Source of the DNA: a virus
Direction: 5' to 3' (one strand)
DNA: 33,360 bases
IMG/VR virus record: IMGVR_UViG_3300031787_000493
Span: 1 to 33,360 of that record
A model generated the notes under the pieces. The model made no database searches. It saw nothing but the letters and a program-made list of their open reading frames with translations, and had not been told where the DNA came from. Shown in pieces: positions 13,651 through 23,417 of the stretch; position 1 is the stretch's first letter, and every line of letters begins with the position of its first letter. A program made the translations under genes and the position numbers.

Positions 13651-13878
13651 TTAAAGAACGAGTGTATCGGCTTCTTCGGCAGTTAGCGGTTGCCCCGCCA
13701 CTAGCTTTGCCTTTGCACTGGCCTTGAGTTCAGCCTTTGCCTGGGCTTGTGCTTCGGCGGTGGCGCGATCTGCCTCTGCCTGGGCGAAGGCGGCTTCATT
13801 GGCTGCGATTTCTTCAGGGGTCAATGGGCGTTCAGTGACTTCCCCTGTTTCACAATTTACTTCAATTGCTATTGTCAT
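13651..13878 (-). CDS. Small Ala/Glu-rich helical protein
   Basis: 75 residues beginning MTIAIEVNCETGEVTERPLT, then a long Ala/Glu/Gln helix (about 22-60), ending GQPLTAEEADTLVL. It resembles small phage tail-associated proteins that follow fibre genes; I cannot name a family. GGGAG precedes the ATG. It is 9 bases downstream of the last of three related surface-type genes. Confidence 0.6.
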   Translation of the reverse strand: MTIAIEVNCETGEVTERPLTPEEIAANEAAFAQAEADRATAEAQAQAKAELKASAKAKLVAGQPLTAEEADTLVL

Positions 13879-13887
13879 TTTGCTCCC

Positions 13888-14412
13888 TTAACTGTTTTTT
13901 ATGCCGTATAGATAGAATGATGAATTTGTTAAAAATAGACTTCCTGGAGCATCCCAAGTAATTGATGATATTCCCGAACTTCCTCGGTACAGCGAAGCAC
14001 CTGCATATACAGCGGCTAATGTAGCGGTGTTACCTTCTTGCACATTGAAAACACCAATTGGTCTTGCTGAGGTAAGAGTGTAATTTGGAACATATATCTC
14101 TACACTTGCAAATGTATTTGATGTTCCACCACTGCCATTAACATTTGTATGAAAATTTACACTACTGGTATTTGCTGCAATATGCGAAGTTCCAGCGGAA
14201 CCATTACTTCGCATAGTTACTCTTGAGTAATTAGTTCCAGTATCGGAATTAAAAGTAATGTTACAAGTATCTCCAACTGCGCTACCGCCATCGGTTCTTG
14301 CTGAATACTTAATTACTAAATCTGTGTATGTTGAAGGTATTGAACTAAAAGTAACGCTGGTTATATCTGATGCAAGGACATTGCTAGAGATAAGTGTGTA
14401 GGTACTAGGCAT
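13888..14412 (-). CDS. Beta-rich surface-type protein, paralogue 3
   Basis: 174 residues, rich in Ser, Thr and Gly with alternating beta patterns, consistent with a jelly-roll. It shares with the next two genes upstream an early VTFSSIPSTYTDL block, a FNSDTGTNYS block and the ending LYGIKNS. Such proteins are usually head or tail surface decorations or receptor-binding parts. The start overlaps the stop of paralogue 2 by 8 bases. Confidence 0.65.
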   Translation of the reverse strand: MPSTYTLISSNVLASDITSVTFSSIPSTYTDLVIKYSARTDGGSAVGDTCNITFNSDTGTNYSRVTMRSNGSAGTSHIAANTSSVNFHTNVNGSGGTSNTFASVEIYVPNYTLTSARPIGVFNVQEGNTATLAAVYAGASLYRGSSGISSITWDAPGSLFLTNSSFYLYGIKNS

Positions 14413-14929
14413 TTTTTATCCCATACAAAGTGGCGATTGTGCCTGTTAAATACTGAAATGTTGAACCTAAACTAAATGTAATTGAAGTAATAGCAGATGT
14501 GTTGCGCCATAAACCAACAATTCTTACAACATCGCCTGAACCGTTAAGATCGGCTGATGTTGTTGATAAATATGTTTTGTTTGTTGAACCCGCGTAAGAA
14601 AATATATCAACAGTAACAAGTCCAAAAATCCCTGAAGTGTTGTTATTTCTAGGAATAAAACCAGCAACATTGCTTGTTAGCGAAGTTCCAGCAGCACTAG
14701 ATGCGTTTGCTCCATCGCCCAAAAGTCGAGTGTATGAGTAATTAGTGGCGGTGTCAGAATTAAATCGTAAAAAAACAGTATCATTACCAGTTGATGCTCT
14801 GTCATCTCTACCAACTAACACAACTCGTAAATCAGTATATGTTGCAGCAATAGAGCTAAAAGTTATTGTTGCAGCGTTACTGCCCAAAGTAGTAGTTGCA
14901 ATTGGCTCGTATGTTGGACCCGCTGGCAT
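14405..14929 (-). CDS. Beta-rich surface-type protein, paralogue 2
   Basis: 174 residues, the same length as paralogue 3. Shared blocks are ITFSSIAATYTDLRV, LRFNSDTATNYSYTR and ATLYGIKNA. It also shares LWRNTSAITSITF with the LWQSTSAITSLTI of paralogue 1. GGGAG precedes the ATG and the TAA of paralogue 1 abuts it. The function is inferred from composition and position near fibre genes. Confidence 0.65.
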   Translation of the reverse strand: MPAGPTYEPIATTTLGSNAATITFSSIAATYTDLRVVLVGRDDRASTGNDTVFLRFNSDTATNYSYTRLLGDGANASSAAGTSLTSNVAGFIPRNNNTSGIFGLVTVDIFSYAGSTNKTYLSTTSADLNGSGDVVRIVGLWRNTSAITSITFSLGSTFQYLTGTIATLYGIKNA

Positions 14930-15505
14930 TTAGGCTCCCTTTATTCCGTATAGTGAAATGGTAGTTCCTGATGCAAACGCGGTAGAATCTGCTCTGATTG
15001 TCAAGGAAGTAATTGCAGATGTTGATTGCCACAATGCTGAATCTAAAGAAATTACCGAGCCAGTTCCATTCACATTGCCACCGCTAATCATTCTTAAAGT
15101 TTTATATTTAGAAGTTGATGTGTAATCAATAATATCAAGAATCATTACACCGTATGTAGTTGTGTTGCTAGAACCTGAACGAATTGCGGCGGCCCACGGC
15201 AAACCTTGAGGTTGCCCTGTATAACCATCTGCAGTAACTGTGGTGCCATCGCCTCTTAAACTGTGAATTGCATAAATTGAAGTAGCATCGTTATTTGGTC
15301 TGATATTTACTGGAATTGCATCATAACCGCCAGTAGATGTATCTCTTACAATGCTGCGAACTTGCAATGACTTAAAAGTTTGTGGGATGCTTGAAAATGT
15401 AATTGATGTGGTTCCACCTGAAGGTGTGCTTGTAGCAATAGACTCAAATGAGCCACTTACTGCAGGCACATATGACCCAATCAACCCAAGTTGAATACCA
15501 GCCAT
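14930..15505 (-). CDS. Beta-rich surface-type protein, paralogue 1
   Basis: 191 residues from the ATG at 15505, which overlaps the collagen-like gene stop (TGATG). It has about 17 extra N-terminal residues (AGIQLGLIGSYVPAVSG), then the shared SITFSSIPQTFKSLQV, a variable middle and the SLYGIKGA ending. The extra N-terminus may attach the protein to the tail or to a partner. Confidence 0.65.
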   Translation of the reverse strand: MAGIQLGLIGSYVPAVSGSFESIATSTPSGGTTSITFSSIPQTFKSLQVRSIVRDTSTGGYDAIPVNIRPNNDATSIYAIHSLRGDGTTVTADGYTGQPQGLPWAAAIRSGSSNTTTYGVMILDIIDYTSTSKYKTLRMISGGNVNGTGSVISLDSALWQSTSAITSLTIRADSTAFASGTTISLYGIKGA

Positions 15506-17643
15506 CAAGTAAGGCCATTTCCGCTAATAATCCAAGATGTAGATGTTATCTTCACGCAAGTTGCCATACCAAATGGTGCCAATGTGCGTGAACCAGTTGT
15601 TCCAGCCCCTGCTAAAAGCAAGGTATCCGTTGTAATTGCAATCGTAACAGTTGCACCAGTTGCTGCAATGAATGTGATCGCAGTACCGACTGGGAAAGCA
15701 ACAGATGAGTTTGCAGGGATGGTAACAGTGCGTGTTGCAGTTGTGTAAATATGCTCACCAGCATCGGCAGCAACGATTGTGTAAGAACCAGTTGTTGCCG
15801 CTGCGCTTTGCGGAATTCCCATATAACCAATGCCGCGTGCTGCAGTTGCAGTTGTTGCATCGGCAATTGTTGAGGTGTAACGCAATCCAGTTGCTTGAGT
15901 TGAATCTGCAACAATTATTTCGTTATCTGCACCCACCGCTAAGCGTGTTACGACTGTTGAGAAGGTAGCAAGATCGCCCTTTGTGGTTAAAGCTGAAGGA
16001 CCAGTAGCACCCGTTGCACCCGCAGGTCCAGTTGCACCAATAGGTCCAGTTGCACCTACAGGTCCAGTGGCACCTTCAGGTCCAGTAGCACCTACAGGTC
16101 CAGTTGCTCCAACATCGCCTTGAATACCTTGAGGACCTGTCGCGCCTATCGGTCCAGTCGCTCCAATAGAACCAGTAGCCCCAACAGGGCCAGTGGCACC
16201 AACAACGCCAGTAGGTCCAACATCTCCAGTTACTCCCTGCGGTCCAGTTGCACCAACAGGTCCAGTTGCACCGATTGGTCCAGTAACGCCAACATCTCCC
16301 TGGATGCCTTGAATTCCTTGCGGTCCAGTTGCACCTGTGGCACCTGCAGGTCCAGTTGCACCTACAACGCCTTGAATACCTTGAGGACCAGTAGCACCAG
16401 TTGCGCCCGCAGTTCCTGCAGGTCCAGTTGCACCTGTTGCACCATCTAGGCCAGCAACACCTTGCGGGCCAGTAGGTCCAGTTGCACCGATCACGCCAGT
16501 TGCACCTGTTGGTCCAGGAACAGTTGAAGCGGCACCTGATGCGCCAGTGGCACCTATCGGACCAGTTGGCCCTGTATCGCCCGTGGCTCCGATTGGGCCA
16601 GTGGCACCTGCGGGGCCTGTTGCTCCAGTTGCACCTGTAAGGCCAACTGCGATTGTAACGAGTGCGAGTAATTGAAAGTTTGAAAAGTTAGTTGTTCCAG
16701 TGCCACCTGATGAATCAATGACAACTGGCAGTTCTACATAACCAGTTTGCAATACTGGCGCACCTGTGACTAAGAACTTTTGAAAGTTATTGTTAACATC
16801 TCGGTCTTGAATAATAATAAAATCATTTGCTTTAAGTAATGCAAGCAAGAAATCAATATCATCGCCGTTATCGTCAATGTGATCTATGTTGATTCGAGTT
16901 GAGTTAATCTGTGTTGCATTACCCCAACGAATATCACCTGCACCTGGTCGGCCTGTTGTAGATGATGTATCTGCTGCATAATTAAAGATGGTTGCTGAAC
17001 CACCATTGGCACCTGCAGGCCCGCTTGCACCTGTTGCACCAGTTGGACCAGCAACGCCAGTGGCACCGATAGGGCCAGTTGCCCCTGTTGCACCGATTGA
17101 ACCCGTTGCACCAGTTGGCCCTGGCACTGTTGAATCAGCGCCTGTTGGCCCTGTTGCTCCAATCGGACCAGTTGGCCCTGTTACGCCAGCAATTCCTTGT
17201 GAACCTGTTGCACCAACTGGGCCAGTTGCACCAACATCACCTTGAATACCTTGTGGGCCAGTAATGCCAGTTGAACCTGTTGCGCCAACTACGCCTTGAA
17301 TTCCTTGTGGACCAGTTGCGCCAATTGGACCAGTTACACCGATCTCACCCTGGATTCCCTGAATACCTTGTGGACCTGTCGCACCGACTGGACCAGTAAC
17401 ACCAATTGAACCTGTTGCACCGATTGGACCTGTTGCGCCAGTTGCACCAACTACACCTTGCGGTCCAGTTGCACCTGTAGCACCTGTTGCACCTGTTGCG
17501 CCAATACCTGTTGCACCCGTAGCACCAGTTGCACCTGCAGGGCCAGTTGGACCTGTAGCACCACCTGGACCTTGTGGACCTTGTGCATTAGAGATAACAA
17601 CATCAATATCTTCAGTGTTAATTGTTACAACGCTTGTGGCCAT
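15505..17643 (-). CDS. Collagen-like fibre protein
   Basis: 712 residues. Residues about 22-214 and 335-550 are Gly-X-Y repeats dominated by GAT, GPT and GPQ, interrupted by a 120-residue globular beta-rich insert (about 215-334, including [20 protein letters not shown]). The C-terminal 160 residues (from [11 protein letters not shown]) form a globular head seen in several fibre proteins. Collagen repeats form rigid triple helices, so it is probably a trimeric tail or capsid fibre. The DNA is repetitive and prone to length change. Long opposite-strand frames here are artefacts of the repeat. Confidence 0.85.
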   Translation of the reverse strand: MATSVVTINTEDIDVVISNAQGPQGPGGATGPTGPAGATGATGATGIGATGATGATGATGPQGVVGATGATGPIGATGSIGVTGPVGATGPQGIQGIQGEIGVTGPIGATGPQGIQGVVGATGSTGITGPQGIQGDVGATGPVGATGSQGIAGVTGPTGPIGATGPTGADSTVPGPTGATGSIGATGATGPIGATGVAGPTGATGASGPAGANGGSATIFNYAADTSSTTGRPGAGDIRWGNATQINSTRINIDHIDDNGDDIDFLLALLKANDFIIIQDRDVNNNFQKFLVTGAPVLQTGYVELPVVIDSSGGTGTTNFSNFQLLALVTIAVGLTGATGATGPAGATGPIGATGDTGPTGPIGATGASGAASTVPGPTGATGVIGATGPTGPQGVAGLDGATGATGPAGTAGATGATGPQGIQGVVGATGPAGATGATGPQGIQGIQGDVGVTGPIGATGPVGATGPQGVTGDVGPTGVVGATGPVGATGSIGATGPIGATGPQGIQGDVGATGPVGATGPEGATGPVGATGPIGATGPAGATGATGPSALTTKGDLATFSTVVTRLAVGADNEIIVADSTQATGLRYTSTIADATTATAARGIGYMGIPQSAAATTGSYTIVAADAGEHIYTTATRTVTIPANSSVAFPVGTAITFIAATGATVTIAITTDTLLLAGAGTTGSRTLAPFGMATCVKITSTSWIISGNGLT

Positions 17644-17984
17644 TATCGAGTCACCTCTGCAGAAATGTTAAGTTCACCTTGTAGCAAGCGGGTGACAACG
17701 CCACCGCTTGATTGTAGCTCTAAGTCATAAACATATTCACCCTTTGGTAACAGGGCAGTTTGGGTTGCAGTCTGATCTAGGGTGATAGTGCCAGCGGCAC
17801 CGCCAAGTGTTATGCCAGCACCTGTTGTAAGTGACAGGATTGTGTCAGTTTCATCAACATCAATGCGTGCCTGAAGGCGGGCAGTGTACCCCGTAAGGTT
17901 CACTGCTACATTATCAATTCTCCAAGTCATTAAGAGATTGAAAGTTGCGCCTTGCTCGATTGTGAAATTGTACGCACCTGCCAT
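17643..17984 (-). CDS. Tail/fibre-associated beta protein
   Basis: 113 residues: [20 protein letters not shown], then a middle with [11 protein letters not shown] and a C-terminal [20 protein letters not shown]. This layout is common in small phage proteins next to fibre genes, probably a fibre-to-tail adaptor; I do not name a family. GGAG lies 7 bases before the ATG, and the stop overlaps the fibre gene start. Confidence 0.65.
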   Translation of the reverse strand: MAGAYNFTIEQGATFNLLMTWRIDNVAVNLTGYTARLQARIDVDETDTILSLTTGAGITLGGAAGTITLDQTATQTALLPKGEYVYDLELQSSGGVVTRLLQGELNISAEVTR

Positions 17985-18022
17985 TTAATTACTCCAAAAA
18001 TTAAAAGTGGATTACTACTTAC

Positions 18023-18247
18023 TTACTTTGCAGCCTGATCAAACTTACGGCCAAAATCTTCTTCAGTTTTATCTGCCCATTTTACGATTGGAGCGGTAAG
18101 CCCACCAATAAGAATAGCATATTCAGGCGCAATATCTGTGAGCAATGCAATACCCATTGCTGCTGCTGATGCTAATACTGCTCGCAAATAAGACTTGAGG
18201 GCGGCCTTAAACTCTTTGCTCTGTAGTTTCTTCTTTAACTTATTCAT
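18023..18247 (-). CDS. Putative holin
   Basis: 74 residues: a basic N-terminus (MNKLKKKLQSKEFKAALKS), one or two hydrophobic segments (about 23-38 and 43-55: AVLASAAAMGIALL, YAILIGGLTAPIV) and an acidic-basic C-terminus. Small size, membrane pattern and a 4-base overlap with the endolysin gene support holin. It would release the endolysin at the end of infection. Confidence 0.75.
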   Translation of the reverse strand: MNKLKKKLQSKEFKAALKSYLRAVLASAAAMGIALLTDIAPEYAILIGGLTAPIVKWADKTEEDFGRKFDQAAK

Positions 18248-18768
18248 TTTTTGCCTTTCTTGAACAGTAATGTCAGCAAGGACTTATTGCGCAATTTATC
18301 GTTGCTTGTCTTGGCTGGCTTCTTTTTTGGTTTTTGAACTTTAGAAATTGCTACTTTTGCAACCGTTTTAGGGGTTTTCTTAGGCTTGTCTAACCAAGCA
18401 AACCAAGCCGAATCATCCTTGGCATATTCATCTTTAATGGAAATGTGTAGATGCTTTTCGTGTGAATTTGAACCTGAATACTTTTTTTCGCCTTGCCCAA
18501 AAAGCCAAATGCGGTGGTTGAAAATTAAATAGGAAACGCGCTTATCCTCTTTTAGCTTTTCAAATATATCAGCGCAATCAATACCATTCTTAGGGTCGTG
18601 GGTTAGGTCCACGGCTAGGCCAGTATTGTGATCTGACTTTGGATTTTGCTTCAGATGGGCTGCAGATGGCAGTAAGCCGTCAGATGCCTTTTTGCGCAAT
18701 GGCTTTAGGGCGGTGGCTTGGCGTAGCACTGCCATTGCCGCTGGTGTTGCCTTCTTTGCTAACTTCAC
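18244..18768 (-). CDS. Endolysin, M15-type peptidase
   Basis: 174 residues. SDHNTGLAVDLTHDP places zinc ligands His47 and Asp54, and EKHLHIS gives His108 as third ligand, the pattern of LAS/M15 D,L-peptidases that cut peptidoglycan cross-bridges. The tail (about 127-174) is Lys-rich (KKTPKTVAKVAISK, KPKKKPAK), probably for wall or membrane binding. GTG start in a GTGA overlap with the upstream membrane gene. Confidence 0.85.
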   Translation of the reverse strand: MKLAKKATPAAMAVLRQATALKPLRKKASDGLLPSAAHLKQNPKSDHNTGLAVDLTHDPKNGIDCADIFEKLKEDKRVSYLIFNHRIWLFGQGEKKYSGSNSHEKHLHISIKDEYAKDDSAWFAWLDKPKKTPKTVAKVAISKVQKPKKKPAKTSNDKLRNKSLLTLLFKKGKK

Positions 18769-18959
18769 TTAGATTTGACCAACTCAAGGACAAGTTCCAT
18801 TTGGGCTTCAAGTCTGTTAATTGAATCGCGCATTGAACTGCCACCGTTGGGCTTGAGTTCGTTGAGGTAATGCTTTACAAGCCATCGAACTGCCCCTGCA
18901 AATCCACTTATGATTGCAATGATAGAAACAATTAAGCCTGCCCAGTTTGCTGGTGTCAT
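18765..18959 (-). CDS. Membrane protein of the lysis cassette
   Basis: 64 residues with one membrane helix (about 8-27, GLIVSIIAIISGFAGAVRWL) and a coiled-coil-like C-terminus (SINRLEAQMELVLELV). This is the layout of small actinophage lysis membrane proteins, second holin or antiholin. GGGAG lies 10 bases before the ATG. It is coupled to the endolysin gene. Confidence 0.65.
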   Translation of the reverse strand: MTPANWAGLIVSIIAIISGFAGAVRWLVKHYLNELKPNGGSSMRDSINRLEAQMELVLELVKSK

Positions 18960-18975
18960 TTGCGCGGTTCTCCCG

Positions 18976-19089
18976 TTATGAATTAAGTGATGTGATTTGT
19001 GCCTTTAGAACTGCATTTTCCTGGGCGAGTACGCCGATAGTTTCGCGCATATTCTTTAAGACTTCTTGAATGTCAACTTCTTGTTCCAT
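18976..19089 (-). CDS. 37-residue coiled-coil peptide
   Basis: Begins MEQEVDIQEVLKNMRETIGV and shows heptad-like hydrophobics through to LKAQITSLNS. GGGGGAA lies four bases before the ATG; the ATG overlaps the stop of the fibre gene (TAATG). Not recognised; it may trimerise or chaperone the fibre tip. Confidence 0.65.
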   Translation of the reverse strand: MEQEVDIQEVLKNMRETIGVLAQENAVLKAQITSLNS

Positions 19090-20777
19090 TATTCCCCCTT
19101 GAGTTTGTCTATTTCGGCTTTGAGTTCCTTGATTAGTTGCAACAAGAAAATTGGCAACTTTTCGTATGCAAAATAGTCAGGAACGCCTGTTGAATCGTAT
19201 TGAATCAACTCATCTAGGCCAAGTTCTTGTGCTTCTTCAGCAATAAAGCCATATTGCACATCTTGGGCTGCATCAATTTCAGGTATGTATTTGAAAGTTT
19301 TAACATCAAGATTAAGCAAAGCTGCTGAGTCAATTGTGTAAGAAGAAATGTCATGCTTCTTGCGGCGGGTGGATGCTGTCGTTCCATACAAACCAGCGCT
19401 TGAAATTTGCATTGCTCGACCTGATACGGCTTGGGCGTAAGTTTGTGAAACGCGCACATTGCCACTTGATGATAAAAATTCAAACAATGAACCCGCTGAA
19501 CCTGCAGTAATGCTTTGATCTACCTGAATACTATTAAAAAATCTAGTAGTGCCAGCAATTGTGTTTGAGCCATCAGTATTTGCAGAATATCCCGAACTTG
19601 CAGTTCCTGACAATGTTGCAGCCGTTGAACTCATTGCAGCGCGTGGGTAAGCTACGCTGCTTGGACTTGTTCCGTAGTGTATTAAAATTGCACCGCTGCC
19701 AATGCTTCCAATCCAACCAGCGTAAGAACCACCGCTTTTAATTCCAATTGCGTTGTCCGTACTACTCAAAACAATTGCGTTGACACCAGTGCTTGTAACA
19801 ATTGTTCCAGTTCCAACTCCGACTAAACCTGTTGAGTTGATTGACCAACCATTAGAAAGGCTGCCAAAGTAACCTGCACCTGCGTTAATTGTTCCTTGAA
19901 TTGTGGCACCTGTTGCAGTTAAAAGTCCAGCAGAATCAATAATGGCATTTCCAGCAATGTTAAGAGTTCCACCAATAATGCTTGAACCTGTAACGCTACC
20001 TGAAAAAACTGCATTTCCTGTAGTTGAACTGATCGCCAATGATGCACCTTCGGCAACACCATTTGAGTCTGTAAGCCCACCAGTTGTTGTGTTGGCTACG
20101 GTAAATGTTGAACCAGCAACAACTGCAGTAATGACAAATGAACCATTGTAACCATTTGGCGCTAGACCACTGACTGTAATATTTCTTCCCACTGCAAAAC
20201 TATGCCCACTTGCAGTGTATGTAACAGTTGTGCCATTTCCGCTTGCACCTGTTACATTAACCGAACTTCCTGGACCGTAGGCAGCAAGACCAAGTGAATT
20301 AAGAACTACACGCGCTCCGCTACTTGCAGATGAACCTGAATAAATAGTAATGCCAGTGCCGTTGATGGCAGTAATTTGATTGCTTGCATTAACAATTGTG
20401 TCTGCGCTTGGTTGTAATGAACCAATTGCTTCGTTATAAGCTAATGTTGCTTCAGCAAGTGCAATGACAGCATCCGCTTGTGCGGTAGCAGCAGCGGCAG
20501 CAGCAGCAGTAGCAGATGCACTTGCTGCTGCAGCAGCATCGGCAGCATCGGCAATAGTTCCATCTTGAACTGAAACCCAAGCACCTGATGTGTAGCGATA
20601 CATTTTATTTTTATCATCTGTATCAACCCAAAGATCGCCTTCAAGCATCCCGCCTGTTGGCGCAGTTGTTTGGTAATAAGTTTTATTTTTGCCAGTAGGT
20701 AGAACGCTGGTAACAGTAAAATCACCTGTAAGTGAAACTGTAATAGGGGTATTGGTAATTTGTGGACACAATGGCAT
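19089..20777 (-). CDS. Tail fibre with S74-type intramolecular chaperone
   Basis: 562 residues. The N-terminus contains DLWVDTDDKNKMYRYTSGAW (about 49-68) and an Ala-rich helix (about 77-106). The middle is Ser/Thr/Gly-rich beta. The C-terminus from about 470 fits the S74 chaperone: STRRKKHDISSY, DVKTFKYIP, YGFIAEEAQELG and a final coiled coil (IFLLQLIKELKAEIDKL). S74 domains trimerise the fibre and then cut themselves off at the conserved Ser. GGGGGTAA precedes the ATG. Confidence 0.85.
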   Translation of the reverse strand: MPLCPQITNTPITVSLTGDFTVTSVLPTGKNKTYYQTTAPTGGMLEGDLWVDTDDKNKMYRYTSGAWVSVQDGTIADAADAAAAASASATAAAAAAATAQADAVIALAEATLAYNEAIGSLQPSADTIVNASNQITAINGTGITIYSGSSASSGARVVLNSLGLAAYGPGSSVNVTGASGNGTTVTYTASGHSFAVGRNITVSGLAPNGYNGSFVITAVVAGSTFTVANTTTGGLTDSNGVAEGASLAISSTTGNAVFSGSVTGSSIIGGTLNIAGNAIIDSAGLLTATGATIQGTINAGAGYFGSLSNGWSINSTGLVGVGTGTIVTSTGVNAIVLSSTDNAIGIKSGGSYAGWIGSIGSGAILIHYGTSPSSVAYPRAAMSSTAATLSGTASSGYSANTDGSNTIAGTTRFFNSIQVDQSITAGSAGSLFEFLSSSGNVRVSQTYAQAVSGRAMQISSAGLYGTTASTRRKKHDISSYTIDSAALLNLDVKTFKYIPEIDAAQDVQYGFIAEEAQELGLDELIQYDSTGVPDYFAYEKLPIFLLQLIKELKAEIDKLKGE

Positions 20778-20787
20778 CTGTTACCCC

Positions 20788-21924
20788 CTAGATTGTAATT
20801 GAATACGGGTTAATGGCTGAAGTTGTGTAAGACACAAGCCAATTGTTTTGGGTAATGGTGTGAGCCATTCCTTCAACTACAAGGTTCCATTGAATAGTGC
20901 GGTTATCATAAGTTGTGCGTATAACGCTCACCTGATCGGCCAATTCTGTTGATAGAAAGTCAGGGTAAAGCGACCCATAAGTTCCAACCGCCAAAGCATT
21001 AAAATCAATGCGCTCAACATAAGTTAATGGTGTTGCTAGTTTGCGTGACTCATACAAAGCTAGATTTTGAGCATTGTTATCAGTTGCAACAGGTGCATCA
21101 ATAACGGTTTTAGCAATTCCATAAGCGTTTGAACTTGGTGTGTATAAAGATGTGTATTGGTTGTAGTCACCACGGGCAATAACTGCCTGGTTCACAACAA
21201 AATAAGTGCCAGGGTTAGTAAAAAGTTGAGCATAAGGCACTGTGTTGCTTGCCTGATTATCAGTAAAAAGCAACTGGGTTGGACGGCTGAATTTATCGGC
21301 CAATGGCACCAATGTTGCAACACCTGAGCGTGATATATAGAAACGGCCAGCAATTGCATCAACTGCCTGATAAATCAATTCCATACAAGAACGACCTTGA
21401 ACAGTTGGCAACATCCCAACAGTTCCAGTAAGGCTAGATGAGCCGCCCCATAATGCAAGTGTCAACATTCTGCCAACGCGTGTGGCTGCGGTTTCGGCAT
21501 TTGCTGCAGCGGCCAGTGCTGGTGCCTGGGCATCGGCAATGTAGGCAATACCATCAACAAAGGTCATTGTGGCGCTAGGTGCTTCACCCTGGTTAACTTT
21601 AGTTTCTTCAAGAAACCCATAATAAAGGTAATATGCAGTGCTATTGATTGTTGCCACAATGCGCATTTGCAAGCCATCGCGCAAGATGTTAGTACCTGAA
21701 ACTACCCACGGGTTTGAAACGCTGGTGTTATCAGGGTCGTAATAACCGCTTGTGTTGTTGAAAACAACAACTGAAATACCTGCCTGATCGCGTTCATTTT
21801 GGCGTGTTCGACCACGGCGAATATTGATTTGAATTACATCTGTTGTTGTTACTGAAGTCCAAGTTCCACTTTTAAGAAATTGAACTGCAACCGCAGGTGT
21901 GGTTACTCCGTCAAAGGCTGCCAT
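20788..21924 (-). CDS. Minor tail protein, distal tail/hub
   Basis: 378 residues beginning MAAFDGVTTPAVAVQFLKSG, with a beta-rich N-domain and SVVVFNNTSGYYDPDN. These blocks are common in actinophage minor tail proteins that follow the tape measure. It probably forms the tail tip hub joining tube and fibres. The start overlaps the tape-measure stop (TAATG). Confidence 0.75.
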   Translation of the reverse strand: MAAFDGVTTPAVAVQFLKSGTWTSVTTTDVIQINIRRGRTRQNERDQAGISVVVFNNTSGYYDPDNTSVSNPWVVSGTNILRDGLQMRIVATINSTAYYLYYGFLEETKVNQGEAPSATMTFVDGIAYIADAQAPALAAAANAETAATRVGRMLTLALWGGSSSLTGTVGMLPTVQGRSCMELIYQAVDAIAGRFYISRSGVATLVPLADKFSRPTQLLFTDNQASNTVPYAQLFTNPGTYFVVNQAVIARGDYNQYTSLYTPSSNAYGIAKTVIDAPVATDNNAQNLALYESRKLATPLTYVERIDFNALAVGTYGSLYPDFLSTELADQVSVIRTTYDNRTIQWNLVVEGMAHTITQNNWLVSYTTSAINPYSITI

Positions 21925-23417
21925 TATCTATCAAACGCTCCAACGGTTCCAAAGCTACGGCGAGTTGTTCTTTCAATGCCGTTCACAATAGATGTTACTA
22001 AATCTTCATTGCTAATTACTGAACCACCATTGTTAACAATCACATTTACGCCGCTTTGTGGCATATACAACTTGCGACCTTGACCAACGGCAAGTGCGGT
22101 TGAACCTGAAAGTGACTTTTGGCGCGCAAGGTTTTGGCGTACCGCTTCAGCGGTAATTGCATCTTGCAATTTCTTAGAATCTTTTGTTGCTTTGGTTGCT
22201 TTATTCAAGCCAGTAGTGAAATCATTAAGGCCTTTCACAACAGGCGGTGTGTATGGGTCAACACTAAAGTCGCGATTGTTTGAATTACCACGGGGGCTGA
22301 TGCCTTTTTTGCCAGCAACTGCTCCAGGCTTCATCATATTGTTAAGCGTGTATGCGCCAAGTCCTACTGTAGCAAGAGCCGCTGCACCTAAAGCAATGCT
22401 CACACCTGATGTTGCAAATGCTGTTGCGATAGCCGCGCCGATTGTTGTTGTTCGCAACAATGCCATCGCGGTTGTAATTGTTCCAATTGCAGTTACAAAT
22501 GCAGCAATGCGACCTACTGCAAACATTCCAACGATAAGCGCCGCCATACCTTTAACGATTCCCATGTTGTTTGCACACCAGTCAGAAAAGGCAATTGCAA
22601 CAGTTAATAGTTTGAAAGCCATTTCAGCAGCAATCTGAAAACCTGCTGCCAACTTGTCTTTGTTGAGTGCAACAAATGCTTCAATCTTAGGTAACAATTG
22701 TGTTGTTACTAATGTTGCAAACTTTTCCATAACTGGCAAAAGGGCATAACCTAAAGTTTCCATGACTTCGCCAAATGCAATCTTTAGCCCCATCATTTTG
22801 CCTTCAAGAGTTTCTGCGCGAGTAGCAGCAGCACCGCCTGTTAGTTTTGAAACCTTATCTGTTATCTTGCCAAAGTCTTTTGTTGCTAATGTTGCAGCAC
22901 CAATACCAGGTACAAGTTTTGTAATAGCTTTATATTGGCCCTGACTTGCTTTGATTATTGCTTCAGATGCGGTTGCCAAATCAACACTTGCAAAGGCGCT
23001 TACATTCAGCGCAACTTGCATTGCCTCTTGTGCTATCGTAGTTGAATTAAATGCTGCCGCTAATCTGCCAAATGCAGGGCGAAGTTCATCATCTGCAACA
23101 GAGAATTGCTTTTGTAAAGCCGTAATGTGGCGTTCTACACCAGCAATTGCATTATCGGTTGCACCAACAGTATTGCGCAAAGAATTAGCAAGAAGTGCTT
23201 GGCTCTTTTGATCTTCCATTGCAGCTTGAACTGCATCCTTGCCAATTTTAACCGCAAAGGCTGCGCTTGCAAGGGCAGCAACTCCAAATGCTTTTGCAGA
23301 TTTCTTGGCAAATCCATCAATGTTTTTACCAAGTTTGTTAATATCTTTTTGAGCAGCCTTTGAACCTTTATCGGAATACTGGGTAAGGATGCGGGCAACA
23401 ACTGCGCCAACTGCCAT
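21924..23417 (-). CDS. Tape-measure protein
   Basis: 497 residues, rich in Ala and helical. A coiled-coil N-terminus (SKAAQKDINKLGKNIDGFAKK) is followed by a long helix and a membrane-like hydrophobic part (about 287-357). In siphophages the length sets the tail; at roughly 1.5 Angstrom per residue this suggests a tail near 75 nm, shorter than many actinophages. Its position after the chaperone frames and gp10-like gene supports it. Confidence 0.85.
   Translation of the reverse strand: MAVGAVVARILTQYSDKGSKAAQKDINKLGKNIDGFAKKSAKAFGVAALASAAFAVKIGKDAVQAAMEDQKSQALLANSLRNTVGATDNAIAGVERHITALQKQFSVADDELRPAFGRLAAAFNSTTIAQEAMQVALNVSAFASVDLATASEAIIKASQGQYKAITKLVPGIGAATLATKDFGKITDKVSKLTGGAAATRAETLEGKMMGLKIAFGEVMETLGYALLPVMEKFATLVTTQLLPKIEAFVALNKDKLAAGFQIAAEMAFKLLTVAIAFSDWCANNMGIVKGMAALIVGMFAVGRIAAFVTAIGTITTAMALLRTTTIGAAIATAFATSGVSIALGAAALATVGLGAYTLNNMMKPGAVAGKKGISPRGNSNNRDFSVDPYTPPVVKGLNDFTTGLNKATKATKDSKKLQDAITAEAVRQNLARQKSLSGSTALAVGQGRKLYMPQSGVNVIVNNGGSVISNEDLVTSIVNGIERTTRRSFGTVGAFDR

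Noticed and set aside
15732-17730. Long plus-strand frames opposite the collagen-like gene
   Set aside because: They are by-products of the Gly-X-Y repeat DNA; their translations are low-complexity and have no ribosome-binding sites.
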